A DNA stretch of 53,102 nt from an uncultured Granulosicoccaceae bacterium (GCA_937922015.1 CAKZVB010000004.1:1-53102); one strand, 5' to 3'. Positions 8,740-17,921 are shown, counted from the first letter of the stretch. Made by a program: numbers and translations. Notes: generated from the letters alone by a model not told the origin.

Positions 8740-9636
8740 TCAGCTTGATCTGACGTCGAGCATGCCTTTGGTAGGTGGTGGTATCACTCTTTTAGGGGGA
8801 ATTGCATCTAGCTCTACGTTATCAGCTCCATGGTAGACCAGAAAGTGTTTGCCCTTGGCACGTGCAATCATAGTAAGGCCGAGATGCTCTGCAAGCTCCA
8901 GCCCCATGTGGGTGACACCTGAGCGAGAGACCAGCGCCGGGATACCCATAAACGCCGTCTTCATGACGATTTCCGAGGTAAGCCGGCCGGTGGTGTAGAA
9001 AATTTTATCATCGCCGGTTAATCCATCGAGCCACATGTAACCGGACACAGCATCAGCGGCGTTGTGTCTGCCAACATCTTCGACATGTATAAGTGATCGT
9101 GTACCCTGACACAAGCCACAACCGTGAACAGCGCCGGCGCTGCGGTAGATATCGTTGAGTTTTCCAACTTCGCGAATGAGTTCATATAGCTGCGACTGTT
9201 TGATATGTGCTTTGGGAAGTTGCACCTCATAAAGTTTGTCAATAGTGCAGCTGAACACCGTGCCCTGACCGCAACCGCTGGTGACTATCTTACGGCTGAG
9301 TTTTTCCTGCCAGTCATCAATTCCATTGCCCGATTGCGTTTCGACAATAACTAATTCGCGTTCCCAGTCGACATGCACTGATTTGATTTCGGTGATGTCT
9401 GTAATCAATTGCTGGTTGCGCACATAGCCCAGTGTCAGAGCCTCCGGCTGTGACCCTAATGTCATCAATGTGACAATTTCAGTGTCGTCGATTCGAATGG
9501 TGAGTGGAAATTCGCCCGGGATAAATTGCTGGGTCTTTTCGCCGTATTCGTTGACCACATCAACCGGATGAGTAGGACGTAACCCGGACTCACTCATTTC
9601 TGGTCGGTAGTTGCTGCTTGAACTGGTTTCGCCCAC
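8740..9636 (-). CDS. fdhD: formate dehydrogenase accessory sulfurtransferase
   Basis: A 298-residue FdhD protein, which passes sulfur from a cysteine desulfurase to the molybdenum cofactor of formate dehydrogenase. Conserved blocks include LMTLGSQPEALTLGYV, HVEDVGRHNAADAVSGYM, YTTGRLTSEIVMKTAFMGIPALVSRSG and LGLTMIARAKG. The usual CGVCG motif after the first beta domain is here TSGCGQG, with one Cys (C122), while a CGLC motif (C173, C176) stands where most FdhDs read HAAAL. The cysteines are thus rearranged. The gene is divergent from the formate dehydrogenase operon, 150 bases away, which fits its role. Confidence 0.92.
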   Translation of the reverse strand: MGETSSSSNYRPEMSESGLRPTHPVDVVNEYGEKTQQFIPGEFPLTIRIDDTEIVTLMTLGSQPEALTLGYVRNQQLITDITEIKSVHVDWERELVIVETQSGNGIDDWQEKLSRKIVTSGCGQGTVFSCTIDKLYEVQLPKAHIKQSQLYELIREVGKLNDIYRSAGAVHGCGLCQGTRSLIHVEDVGRHNAADAVSGYMWLDGLTGDDKIFYTTGRLTSEIVMKTAFMGIPALVSRSGVTHMGLELAEHLGLTMIARAKGKHFLVYHGADNVELDAIPPKRVIPPPTKGMLDVRSS

Positions 9637-9786
9637 GTTTGATGGCCTGTTGGTTTGTAATTAATTTTCATGGCTGGTGAATGTCGAAAAGAATCAACTT
9701 CGCCCGCCCCGATACTCCCATGATACCGATGCGAGGCGCTGCTGACACCTACTTGTCCTCATCTCTGCGCGCCGACACAGAGTTTA

Positions 9787-10461
9787 GTGATTAAGCGGAG
9801 GATGTTAGTTTGCAATTGCTGCAGAATAGCCTCACGATTATCGAAACCTGGCGTTCTGCTGCGTTATAAGGTCAGTCAGCATGGAAATCTGCTATTGAGT
9901 GTAAAAAACGAGACATTGGTCGAGCGTGGACAGGCACCCACCTTTAATGTGGGTGTGCTTTTGGAGTTGCGCTATAAGACGCTGGTTGGCGGCTTCAGAA
10001 CCCCCTCCTGGTCGTTGGCAGAGCTTTTTATTCGCGGCGAAGGAGTCGCGGGTGTGCGTGAGAAAACAGTCGTAGACGACGCCGAAGACTGCAAGCGCTA
10101 TTTGTGGACGGGCTTTGAACTGAATTTTTATCGCGATGGTGGAGAGAGCTATTGGCATACGCTTGTCGGCGAGCAACAAGAGGTTTTTGTGGTTTGCCAG
10201 GAGGATGAGGAAGACGGCATTGCGCCTATTCTTGTCACCGCCGACTACGATGAGGCCATGGCCTATCACGAGGCCGATGACACCGTGCTGGCAGCGCCCA
10301 TGCCGCAGGTGATCTACCAGGCGCTGGAGAGGTTCGTGTTGGAGAATTATGCGCCTCAGCAGAAAAAACGTCGTAAGAGAAAGCAATGGCACGACACAGA
10401 AAATAAAGATGAACCGTTTGCCAAAAAACCGCAAAATTTGGAAAGCAAGATAAGCGAATGA
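9787..10461 (+). CDS. DUF3305 protein of the formate dehydrogenase locus
   Basis: Contains a DUF3305-like domain from about residue 52 (FNVGVLLELRYKTLVGGFRTPSWSLAEL) to about 190, including LNFYRDGGESYWHTLVGEQQEVFVV and APMPQVIYQALERFVLENY, then a Lys/Arg-rich tail. DUF3305 proteins accompany Tat-exported formate dehydrogenases; the biochemical role is unknown, possibly assembly. The start is uncertain: GTG 9787 and ATG 9802 both add about 40 residues before the domain, while TTG 9895, with GGAAA upstream, would give a protein of the usual length. The frame overlaps the next gene by 4 bases (ATGA), so the two are translationally coupled. Confidence 0.75.
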   Translation: MIKRRMLVCNCCRIASRLSKPGVLLRYKVSQHGNLLLSVKNETLVERGQAPTFNVGVLLELRYKTLVGGFRTPSWSLAELFIRGEGVAGVREKTVVDDAEDCKRYLWTGFELNFYRDGGESYWHTLVGEQQEVFVVCQEDEEDGIAPILVTADYDEAMAYHEADDTVLAAPMPQVIYQALERFVLENYAPQQKKRRKRKQWHDTENKDEPFAKKPQNLESKISE

Positions 10462-11288
10462 CAGAAACTGATGCGCCTGACGGTGGATTTTTAGGCAGAT
10501 GGTCTCGACGCAAGCTTGAAGGTCACCCTGTAGAACCTGTTGAACAGCCGCCGGCCGAGGCTCCGCTTTCGCAAGATGCCCCGGAATCTGCGCTGACGAC
10601 TGACCCGCAGTCGGCAGAAACGGGAACGGGGCTTTCAGCGACAGAATCCGAAGAAAGGCTTCTCACCGACGAAGACATGCCCCCACTGGAATCGCTCAAC
10701 GCAGACAGCGATTACAGCCCGTTCTTTTCAGAGGGTGTTAGCAAGCAGCTTCGTAATCTGGCTTTAAAGAGACTGTTTTTCAGTGGCAAGTTTGCGATCC
10801 GTGACGGGCTTGATGACTACGATGATGACTTCACAAAGTTCGAGCCGTTAGGAGACACCATAACCTCTGACATGAAATTCCATCAGCGCAGGAAAGAAAA
10901 AGCACGGTTGGCAAAACTGGAAGAGGAGCGTTTGGAGCAAGAGCGTCTGGACGAAGAGGAAAAGGCCGCACAAGTAGCAGCTAACGAAGAGCCAGCCAAT
11001 ACCAATGAGCCTGATAGTCCTGAAGCAGCTGGTGAATCGACCGACGATGCACCGACTCCGTCACCGCATGATGCCGATCAATCGCTCGAGCGACGTAACA
11101 ATGTAGCTGATGACGTCTCACCCCTGGAGTTGGCAGCAAAAGCACCGGGTCTCCTGCCTGATAATCTATCATCGGACAATCCGCCGGAGCGCCGTTCAAA
11201 GTTGACCCGGAAGAACACACCTGAAGTGATTGAAGCGGCGGAAAAGGCAGAAGAAACCACCCGAATTGAAAATGAGAAACACACCTGA
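10458..11288 (+). CDS. DUF3306 protein of the formate dehydrogenase locus
   Basis: A 276-residue, very acidic cytoplasmic protein with the DUF3306 marks: FLGRWSRRKLEG near residues 10-21, then LNADSDYSPFFSEGVSKQLR, LALKRLFFSGKFAIRDGLDDYDDDF (about 75-130) and a low-complexity Glu/Ala/Pro tail. It always travels with DUF3305 and formate dehydrogenase genes in Proteobacteria; function unknown. Its ATG overlaps the DUF3305 stop. The C-terminal 110 residues look disordered. Confidence 0.8.
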   Translation: MTETDAPDGGFLGRWSRRKLEGHPVEPVEQPPAEAPLSQDAPESALTTDPQSAETGTGLSATESEERLLTDEDMPPLESLNADSDYSPFFSEGVSKQLRNLALKRLFFSGKFAIRDGLDDYDDDFTKFEPLGDTITSDMKFHQRRKEKARLAKLEEERLEQERLDEEEKAAQVAANEEPANTNEPDSPEAAGESTDDAPTPSPHDADQSLERRNNVADDVSPLELAAKAPGLLPDNLSSDNPPERRSKLTRKNTPEVIEAAEKAEETTRIENEKHT

Positions 11289-11289
11289 C

Positions 11290-12942
11290 ATGACTGATAA
11301 CAGCGCGGATAACAGCATTCCAGGTCTGGAAATAAGTTTTAAAACGCCACAAAGCATTCAATCTACCTCCTTAGTTGCTTACCAATCGCGTGGCCATTGT
11401 CTGGTGATAGCGCCACTAGAGCGAGGTCTGGACGTTATTGCGCAGTTGCAGGTGAAGGCCAAAACACTTCTTGTGGCAAATACAGCGCTGACAATAGACA
11501 AAAATGCCACTGAAGATGGCGTCAAGGTGATAACTGCCAGGCCACTTCAGCTGACCGGTTTCCTGGGGGCGTTCGATTGTATTATTGGTGATCCCGAATC
11601 ACCCGGCTCCCTGGCGAAAGTCGCTGGAGTATCGTTGCTGGGCGGCTTTGATACGGTTCTTGATCTCTCCGACACTCCGTTACTCAGCAATGAGGTTTTG
11701 CCATTTGGCTATTATTCGCCCGGCAATGATGAGGAAGCGTTGGCTGCAGCGCTTGCCGAGTTGCCCGAAATGGAAGGTGATTTCGAGAAACCCAAGTACT
11801 TCAGCTACGATGCGTCAATTTGCGCTCATTCGCGCAGTGGAATAACAGCGTGTACTAACTGTCTTGACGTCTGCGGGACAGGTGCTATCACTCCGGCAGG
11901 AGACGGCATTGCCATTGAACCCTATCTATGTCAGGGCTGCGGCAGTTGCACCAGCAGTTGTCCCAGCGGTGCAGTTCGATACGCCTACCCCGCACCGGCC
12001 GATGCAATGGCGCAGCTTGCTGCGTTACTGGCAGAACGCCGTGAACAAGGTAACGACAAAACCGTGCTGTTTCTGCACGACGCTGAAAATGGCGCTGAGC
12101 GACTGAAGTCCTTTGAAGATGAGCTTGTTCCTGAAATTTTACCACTGGCGGTGGAAGAGGTTGCCAGTATCGGCATAGATGGCTGGTTCAGCGCACTGGC
12201 CTATGGGGCGGCAGCGGTAGTAATAGACGCGCCAGTGGATGACTCAGCCATGTTTAAGGGGCTGAGCGATCAGCTTGACACGGCAAACAAGATTCTTGAC
12301 GGAATCGGCCATAACAATCGACTTTGCATGTTGCCCGCAACTGATGCGCAGGCGTTAAACAACATTGCCGGGCACAGTTGGCCGGCAATTCCGCCAGCGG
12401 CCTACAAGACCTTTAACGACAAGCGTCAGACCACTCGAATGGCGTTGGATCACGTGTTGCGGCACGCCGTTGACGAAACCCCGGAGTATGTTGAGCTTGG
12501 GTCGGAAGCACCGTTCGGGCAGGTGCAGGTAAACAAGGATTCGTGCACTTTATGTCTGGCTTGTGTCACCGTTTGTCCTGCGAGGGCGTTGCAGGATGGC
12601 GAGACATTACCTCAGCTAAAATTTATTGAATCCAGCTGCCTGCAATGTGGTCTGTGCGAGAAAGCTTGCCCCGAGGATGCGATTAGTCTGGAGACTCGAT
12701 ATCTGTATGACTCAGAAAATGCCCTGAAACCCAGGTTACTGAACGAAGAAAAGCCTTTCAACTGTGTGGTTTGTAATACCCCGTTCGCTACCCAACAAAT
12801 TATCGGTCGCATGCAAAGCAAGCTGTCCGGTCACTGGATGTTTGAAGACGAAAAGGCAATGAGGCGGTTAAAGATGTGTGAGGACTGTCGGGTGAAGGAT
12901 ATTTTTGAAAATGAATCCGGCATAGATGTTCACAGGAGCTAG
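11290..12942 (+). CDS. multi-cluster 4Fe-4S ferredoxin of the formate dehydrogenase locus
   Basis: A cytoplasmic iron-sulfur protein of about 550 residues. The first cluster pair (about 178-224) has an unusual C-x9-C-x2-C-x3-C spacing (ICAHSRSGITACTNCLDVC) followed by CQGCGSCTSSCP. After a central alpha/beta region comes a second pair (CTLCLACVTVCP and CLQCGLCEKACP). The C-terminus adds CVVC and CEDC, like a zinc ribbon. Such proteins are standard in DUF3305/3306 formate dehydrogenase clusters and may move electrons during maturation or to an unknown acceptor. Start choice is between ATG 11272 and ATG 11290; 11290 lies right after the DUF3306 stop. An upstream in-frame ATG at 11230 is less likely. 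Confidence 0.82.
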   Translation: MTDNSADNSIPGLEISFKTPQSIQSTSLVAYQSRGHCLVIAPLERGLDVIAQLQVKAKTLLVANTALTIDKNATEDGVKVITARPLQLTGFLGAFDCIIGDPESPGSLAKVAGVSLLGGFDTVLDLSDTPLLSNEVLPFGYYSPGNDEEALAAALAELPEMEGDFEKPKYFSYDASICAHSRSGITACTNCLDVCGTGAITPAGDGIAIEPYLCQGCGSCTSSCPSGAVRYAYPAPADAMAQLAALLAERREQGNDKTVLFLHDAENGAERLKSFEDELVPEILPLAVEEVASIGIDGWFSALAYGAAAVVIDAPVDDSAMFKGLSDQLDTANKILDGIGHNNRLCMLPATDAQALNNIAGHSWPAIPPAAYKTFNDKRQTTRMALDHVLRHAVDETPEYVELGSEAPFGQVQVNKDSCTLCLACVTVCPARALQDGETLPQLKFIESSCLQCGLCEKACPEDAISLETRYLYDSENALKPRLLNEEKPFNCVVCNTPFATQQIIGRMQSKLSGHWMFEDEKAMRRLKMCEDCRVKDIFENESGIDVHRS

Positions 12943-13107
12943 TCTTAGTAATATGCGGCGATCTTTTTAGACCGATTTAAAGCCGACGCAACGGTTTTGC
13001 TGCCTGGCTGTCGAGAGACATTGCGAAACTATGAAGATCCACAAATAAGACTGGAAAAAATGTCAGTTCAAGCGCAAACTTAAGGTCCCAAGGGGAAACT
13101 GAAACGC

Positions 13108-13773
13108 ATGCAAGTTGATATTGCAACCAAATCGGAGCCACAGCGCGATAAATTGCGCCAATCTATAAAGGTCAGTACCGAAGGCGAGGTTGCTGCACGC
13201 GAAGCCGATCTTGATCGCGCGAATTTCTATGCCACTCTCGGTGCCTTGCTCGCGGCACCGGCATCAGAAGAACACTGCGCTGTACTGCGGGATCTTCCGC
13301 CGATAGAAAACCCCGAAACCTCCCTTGAAATTGCCTGGACTCTCGTGCGGGCGGCTGCATTAAAGAATTCAACTGAACAAATTGATGACGAGTACCATGA
13401 ACTGTTCATTGGTGTCGGTCGCGGTATTGTTGTGCCTTATGGCTCGTGGCACATGACAGGTTTTCTGATGGAAAAACCACTAGGTGCCTTGCGCGCAGAT
13501 TTGCGCAGACTAGGCTTTGAGCGAAGCGATGGTGTTATGGAGTCCGAAGATCACATCGCTTCATTGTGTCAGGCAATGTCCGAGATTATTCTGGCAGAAG
13601 AAATCGACTTCGACACAGAGAAAGCGTTTTTCAATGATCACATCGCCCCGTGGGCGGAAGATTTTTTTCGGCTGGTAGGCGATACAAGTGTCGCGGCGTT
13701 TTATCGGGCGGTCGCTCAGTTGGGACAAAGTTTTATCGAGGTAGAGAAAAAGTATTTGGGTATGGCGGTTTAA
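13108..13773 (+). CDS. TorD/DmsD-like molybdoenzyme chaperone
   Basis: A 221-residue all-helical TorD-family protein. Family marks are DRANFYATLGALLAAP near residue 30, DEYHELFIGVGRGIVVPYGSWHMTGFLMEKPLGALRADLRRLGFE in the centre, and EDHIASLCQAMSEI with the later AFFNDHIAPWAEDFF. These chaperones bind the Tat signal peptide of a molybdoenzyme and hold it until the cofactor is inserted. The likely client is the catalytic subunit encoded 300 bases downstream, and perhaps the small Tat protein between them. Confidence 0.9.
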   Translation: MQVDIATKSEPQRDKLRQSIKVSTEGEVAAREADLDRANFYATLGALLAAPASEEHCAVLRDLPPIENPETSLEIAWTLVRAAALKNSTEQIDDEYHELFIGVGRGIVVPYGSWHMTGFLMEKPLGALRADLRRLGFERSDGVMESEDHIASLCQAMSEIILAEEIDFDTEKAFFNDHIAPWAEDFFRLVGDTSVAAFYRAVAQLGQSFIEVEKKYLGMAV

Positions 13774-13815
13774 TGACAGATGCAATCGCTGAAACAAAGA
13801 TCACCAGGAGGACTT

Positions 13816-14022
13816 ATGGAACAAAAAACTAAATTCATAAAGACAGAAAGACGTTCTTTCCTTAAAGGCGCAGCGGTAGCTGGCGGAGTTGCGGTAATAG
13901 CACCAACAGCTGCGGTAGCCACAGAAGCGTCAGGGCCGGTCGAGCCCGTCATAACTTCTGCAGACAAAGGTTATGAAGAAAATGATTACATCCGTAACTA
14001 CTATGATCGAGCGCGGTTCTAG
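13816..14022 (+). CDS. small Tat-target protein of the formate dehydrogenase region
   Basis: A 68-residue protein with a Tat signal (TERRSFLKGAAVAGGVAVIAPTAAVA) and only about 35 mature residues, ending DYIRNYYDRARF. It matches the known small 'formate dehydrogenase region TAT target' family. AGGAGG at 13806-13811 fixes ATG 13816 as the start; upstream in-frame codons would add a meaningless leader. Its job is unknown; a small exported helper or subunit of the dehydrogenase is plausible. It lies between the chaperone and the catalytic subunit. Confidence 0.85.
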   Translation: MEQKTKFIKTERRSFLKGAAVAGGVAVIAPTAAVATEASGPVEPVITSADKGYEENDYIRNYYDRARF

Positions 14023-14076
14023 TCATACCAAATCAAAACGGGCCTGGAAATCGGTCTGAACAAGCGGGGAAAATCA

Positions 14077-16983
14077 ATGAAACTAACTAAGAAGGTGAAG
14101 TCGGAAAGCGTGGATCAAGGCGCGCTTTCTACTGACGCGAAAGGTGCCGGCCTGTTTGGGCGTGCCGTCAATAGAAGAACCTTTCTGCGTCATTCCGGTG
14201 TGACAGCCGGTGGAGCTGCAATCGCCAGTATCGCAGCGCCAACGATGGTGAAGAAGGTTCGTGCAGCTGAAACAACACCTAAGTCTGGTGTGGATACGGA
14301 AATCAAATTATCGGTTTGCACTCACTGCTCTGTCGGCTGCGGTGTGGTCGCGGAAGTTCAGGACGGGGTCTGGACCGGCCAGGAGCCCGATTACGATTCA
14401 CCACTGAATCTCGGTGCGCACTGTGCAAAGGGAGCGTCAGTTCGTGAGCACGGGCATGGTGAGAAACGCGTTAAATACCCGATGAAACTCACCGGCGGCA
14501 AATGGAAGAAAGTCAGCTGGGAGGAAGCGATCAACGATATCGGCGATCAAATGCTGGAGATTCGTGAAGAGTCCGGTCCTGATTCTGTGTACTGGCTGGG
14601 GTCTGCCAAATTCAACAATGAGCAGTCCTATATGTTTCGCAAGTTCGCGGCCATGTGGGGCACTAACAACGTAGATCATCAGGCTCGAATCTGTCACTCC
14701 ACCACGGTGGCGGGTGTTGCAAACACCTGGGGCTACGGTGCGATGACTAACTCGTACAACGATATGCAGAACTCGAAGGCGATGTTTTTCATCGGTTCGA
14801 ATGCGGCAGAGGCGCATCCGGTTGCCATGCAACACATATTGCGTGCAAAAGAGAATGGTTCAAAGCTGATTGTATGTGACCCGAGATTTACCCGCACGGC
14901 AGCTCACGCAGATCAGTTTGTGCGTTTTCGTCCAGGTTCTGACGTTCCGTTGATCTGGGGTATTCTCTGGCATGTGTTTGAGAACGGTTGGGAAGACAAA
15001 GAATTTATTAATCAGCGCGTCTACGGCATGGAAGAAATCAAAGCCGAAGTAGCAAAATGGAACCCCGCCGAAGTAGAACGTGTTGCCGGTGTTCCTGAGG
15101 CAGTGGTTAAAGAAGCAGCAGAAACCATGGCGATGAACCGACCTGGCACTATCGTTTGGTGCATGGGTGGTACGCAGCACACTATAGGTAACAACAACAC
15201 ACGCGCCTACTGTGTAATGCAACTGGCACTGGGCAACATGGGGACGTCCGGCGGTGGTGCCAATATTTTCCGTGGCCACGACAACGTACAGGGCGCGACC
15301 GACTTTTGCATTCTTTCCCACTCGCTGCCGGGCTACTACGGTTTATCTGGCGGCGCCTGGAAGCACTGGTCAAGTGTCTGGGGTGTCGAACACGAGTGGA
15401 TGAAATCGCGTTTCGATGCGGGAAGCTACGAAGAAGCAGGTGGCAAACCGGTCAGCCCGATGAACACCAAAGGGATGCCGGTTTCGCGCTGGATAGACGG
15501 AGTGCTTGAAGATCGCGGCAACATAGCGCAAAAAGACAATATCCGCGCTATGGTGTTATGGGGTCACGCGCCAAACAGCCAGACCCGTGGGCCTGAAATG
15601 AAAGAGGCGATGGAAAAACTGGATTTGATGGTAATCATTGATCCATACCCAACGCATTCAGCAGTGTTGCCTGATCGCCAGGACGGGGTTTATATCCTGC
15701 CGGCGACAACTCAATTTGAAACCTATGGTTCAGTGACGGCATCCAACCGCTCACTGCAGTGGCGAGAGAAAGTGATCGAGCCATTGTTTGAGTCGTTGCC
15801 AGATCACACGATCATGTACAAACTTGCAAGCAAACTGGGCTTTGCAGATAAGTTTGTTGCAAATATCGAAGTGAATAACGATGAGCCACTAATCGAAGAC
15901 ATCACTCGCGAATTTAACACCGGTATGTGGACCATCGGCTATACAGGTCAAAGTCCTGAGCGTTTAAAGGATCACAAAAAATACCGTGGCACCTTTAACA
16001 CAACAACACTCAAAGCAGAAGGTGGGCCTCTGGACGGTGAGTACTACGGTATGCCGTGGCCATGCTGGGGTACCGCCGAGATGAAACATCCGGGCACGCC
16101 ACTGTTGTACGACACCAGTAAGCCGGTCGCTGAAGGTGGTTTGTGTTTCCGTGCCAGATTTGGTGTCGAGCGTGAAGGGGTAAGTTTACTTGCCGATGGC
16201 TCTTATCCAGCTGGTTCAGAACTCGAGGATGGCTATCCGGAATTCAGCGCCGACGCATTGAAATCACTGGGCTGGTGGGATGACCTGACAGACGAAGAAA
16301 AAGCCGTTGCGGAAGGTAAAAACTGGAAGACTGATAAGTCAGGCGGTATTCAAAGAGTAGCAATCAAGCATGGTTGCGCACCTTTTGGTAATGCCAAGGC
16401 TCGTGCAGTCGTCTGGACCTTCCCTGATCCGGTACCGATCCACCGTGAACCTCTCTACACGTCACGCTACGATCTGGTGAAAGACTACCCGACCTATGAA
16501 GATCGTAAGTCTTTCTACAGACTGCCTACACGCTACGGTTCAATCCAGGCAACTGATCATTCGAAAGAATTCAGCCTGATTCACACCAGTGGCCGATTGG
16601 TCGAATACGAAGGCGGCGGCGATGAATCCCGGTCCAACCCCTGGCTTGCAGAATTGCAGCAGGATATGTTCGTCGAGATAAACCCGGCCGATGCAAACGA
16701 TGCAGGTATTCAGCACGATCAAATGGTTTGGCTGGAAAGTCCTGAAGGAGGCAAGATCAAGATCAAGGCTATGGTTACTCAACGAGTAGGGCGTGGTGTG
16801 GTGTTTACACCTTTCCACTTTGCCGGTCACTTTGAAGGTGAAGATCTCGTTGACAAATATCCAGAAGGAACTGCGCCGTATGTGCGCGGTGAAGCGGCTA
16901 ATAATGCCTTTACTTACGGCTACGATTCAGTCACCCAAATGCAGGAATCGAAAGTCTCACTCTGCAAAATTGTAGCGGCTTAG
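14077..16983 (+). CDS. fdhA: formate dehydrogenase catalytic subunit (Mo/W-bis-MGD, Tat-exported)
   Basis: A 968-residue molybdopterin oxidoreductase that oxidises formate to CO2 in the periplasm. It has a long N-region, then a Tat motif (NRRTFLRHS, residues 32-40). The 4Fe-4S site is C81-x2-C84-x3-C88-x27-C116. The active-site motif is ARICHSTTVAG with Cys206-His207, so this is a cysteine enzyme, not a selenocysteine enzyme; no in-frame TGA is present. The C-terminal cofactor-binding domain runs to about 960. A GGGGA Shine-Dalgarno precedes the ATG. It forms the core of a complex with the iron-sulfur subunit (10 bases downstream) and the cytochrome b subunit. Confidence 0.96.
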   Translation: MKLTKKVKSESVDQGALSTDAKGAGLFGRAVNRRTFLRHSGVTAGGAAIASIAAPTMVKKVRAAETTPKSGVDTEIKLSVCTHCSVGCGVVAEVQDGVWTGQEPDYDSPLNLGAHCAKGASVREHGHGEKRVKYPMKLTGGKWKKVSWEEAINDIGDQMLEIREESGPDSVYWLGSAKFNNEQSYMFRKFAAMWGTNNVDHQARICHSTTVAGVANTWGYGAMTNSYNDMQNSKAMFFIGSNAAEAHPVAMQHILRAKENGSKLIVCDPRFTRTAAHADQFVRFRPGSDVPLIWGILWHVFENGWEDKEFINQRVYGMEEIKAEVAKWNPAEVERVAGVPEAVVKEAAETMAMNRPGTIVWCMGGTQHTIGNNNTRAYCVMQLALGNMGTSGGGANIFRGHDNVQGATDFCILSHSLPGYYGLSGGAWKHWSSVWGVEHEWMKSRFDAGSYEEAGGKPVSPMNTKGMPVSRWIDGVLEDRGNIAQKDNIRAMVLWGHAPNSQTRGPEMKEAMEKLDLMVIIDPYPTHSAVLPDRQDGVYILPATTQFETYGSVTASNRSLQWREKVIEPLFESLPDHTIMYKLASKLGFADKFVANIEVNNDEPLIEDITREFNTGMWTIGYTGQSPERLKDHKKYRGTFNTTTLKAEGGPLDGEYYGMPWPCWGTAEMKHPGTPLLYDTSKPVAEGGLCFRARFGVEREGVSLLADGSYPAGSELEDGYPEFSADALKSLGWWDDLTDEEKAVAEGKNWKTDKSGGIQRVAIKHGCAPFGNAKARAVVWTFPDPVPIHREPLYTSRYDLVKDYPTYEDRKSFYRLPTRYGSIQATDHSKEFSLIHTSGRLVEYEGGGDESRSNPWLAELQQDMFVEINPADANDAGIQHDQMVWLESPEGGKIKIKAMVTQRVGRGVVFTPFHFAGHFEGEDLVDKYPEGTAPYVRGEAANNAFTYGYDSVTQMQESKVSLCKIVAA

Positions 16984-16993
16984 GAGAATAGTC

Positions 16994-17578
16994 ATGGCTA
17001 GAATGAAATTTCTTTGTGACGCTGAGCGCTGCATCGAGTGCAACGGTTGTGTTACTGCTTGTAAGAACGAGCACGAAGTGCCCTGGGGTGTTAATCGTCG
17101 ACGCGTTGTGACGATGGGCGATGGTGAGGTTGGAGAGAAATCTATCTCTGTAGCCTGCATGCACTGTACAGATGCCCCGTGTCAGGCAGTTTGTCCGGTG
17201 GATTGCTTTTACACCACGGACGACGGCATCGTGCTGCACGATAAAGACTTGTGTATTGGCTGCGGTTATTGCTTTTACGCCTGTCCGTTCGGTGCGCCAC
17301 AGTATCCCTCGCAGTCAGCTTTCGGGGCTCGCGGTAAAATGGATAAGTGTACGTTCTGTGCCGGTGGTCCTGATGATGATCTGTCAGAAGCGGAGTATGA
17401 GAAATACGGTCGCAACCGCATTGCAGAAGGCAAGTTGCCTCTGTGCGCAGAAATGTGTTCTACCAAAGCGCTCATCGCAGGTGATGGCGACAAGGTGGCT
17501 GACATCTACCGTGAGCGTGTGACACTACGTGGTGGCAGATCTTCTACCTGGGGCTGGGATACAGCCTACAAAGGGTAG
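16994..17578 (+). CDS. fdhB: formate dehydrogenase iron-sulfur (beta) subunit
   Basis: A 194-residue four-cluster ferredoxin-like subunit that carries electrons from the catalytic subunit to cytochrome b. Cys groups are CDAERCIECNGCVTACK, ACMHCTDAPCQAVCP, CIGCGYCFYACP and the split set KCTFC...CAEMC. It lacks the C-terminal membrane helix found in E. coli FdnH/FdoH and resembles the shorter fdh3B type. It has no signal peptide and is expected to be exported together with the Tat-tagged catalytic subunit. GGAG lies just upstream. A strong terminator follows. Confidence 0.94.
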   Translation: MARMKFLCDAERCIECNGCVTACKNEHEVPWGVNRRRVVTMGDGEVGEKSISVACMHCTDAPCQAVCPVDCFYTTDDGIVLHDKDLCIGCGYCFYACPFGAPQYPSQSAFGARGKMDKCTFCAGGPDDDLSEAEYEKYGRNRIAEGKLPLCAEMCSTKALIAGDGDKVADIYRERVTLRGGRSSTWGWDTAYKG

Positions 17579-17605
17579 CGGTCGGGCAGGTATAAAAGAA
17601 ATATC

Positions 17606-17634
17606 GGGCGGTCTTTTGGCCGCCCTTGTTTCTT
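17606..17634 (+). terminator. intrinsic terminator after the formate dehydrogenase beta gene
   Basis: GGGCGGTC (17606-17613), loop TTTT, GGCCGCCC (17618-17625) form an 8-bp stem with one G-T pair, followed by TTGTTTCTT. It would end or attenuate the transcript between the beta subunit and the downstream lipoprotein and cytochrome b genes. Confidence 0.85.
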
Positions 17635-17714
17635 AGCACCTAAATTCATAGCGGTTCATGTTTGCGGGCGGTGCAATTGCACTGGTCTGCAACGTTTCAA
17701 GTTCAGGGGGAGCG

Positions 17715-17921
17715 ATGCAAAGGTTTTTTAAAGTTCTCGGTATAGTTTCAACATCGTTATTGTTAGCGGTTGCCTGTGACTCTACTTCCGAATCACAGGT
17801 AAGCTATGATGCGGAGAGCTATCAGTACAAAGGCGTAGCCGACCCATTGCTTTTGCAGTCTGGCGCAGACAGGGCAGGGCCTTTGAGTGATCGGTTTGAT
17901 TTGGTGCAGGGGCGTCAGTAA
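17715..17921 (+). CDS. small lipoprotein inside the formate dehydrogenase locus
   Basis: A 68-residue predicted lipoprotein: MQRFFKVLGIVSTSLLLAVAC with the lipidated residue Cys21. Asp at +2 is the classical Lol-avoidance signal, so it should stay in the inner membrane facing the periplasm. The mature part of 48 residues has no known motif. The ATG at 17715 has AGGGGG seven bases upstream; an in-frame ATG at 17658 would put 19 extra residues before the signal and is unlikely. Location between the beta and gamma subunit genes suggests a helper or accessory subunit anchored near the cytochrome b. Confidence 0.7.
   Translation: MQRFFKVLGIVSTSLLLAVACDSTSESQVSYDAESYQYKGVADPLLLQSGADRAGPLSDRFDLVQGRQ

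Noticed and set aside
9637-9786. Molybdenum-cofactor riboswitch or sigma-54 promoter between fdhD and the formate dehydrogenase operon
   Set aside because: I looked for the conserved helix and loop pattern and for TGGCAC-N5-TTGCA; only weak partial matches were found.
9935-9955. CACCCAC/GTGGGTG hairpin within the DUF3305 gene
   Set aside because: It lies inside the conserved coding domain and could be explained by codon choice; a regulatory role would need the true start to be downstream.
14683-14700. Possible selenocysteine formate dehydrogenase
   Set aside because: The active-site codon is TGT (Cys206), not TGA, and no SECIS-like need arises; the frame is open throughout.
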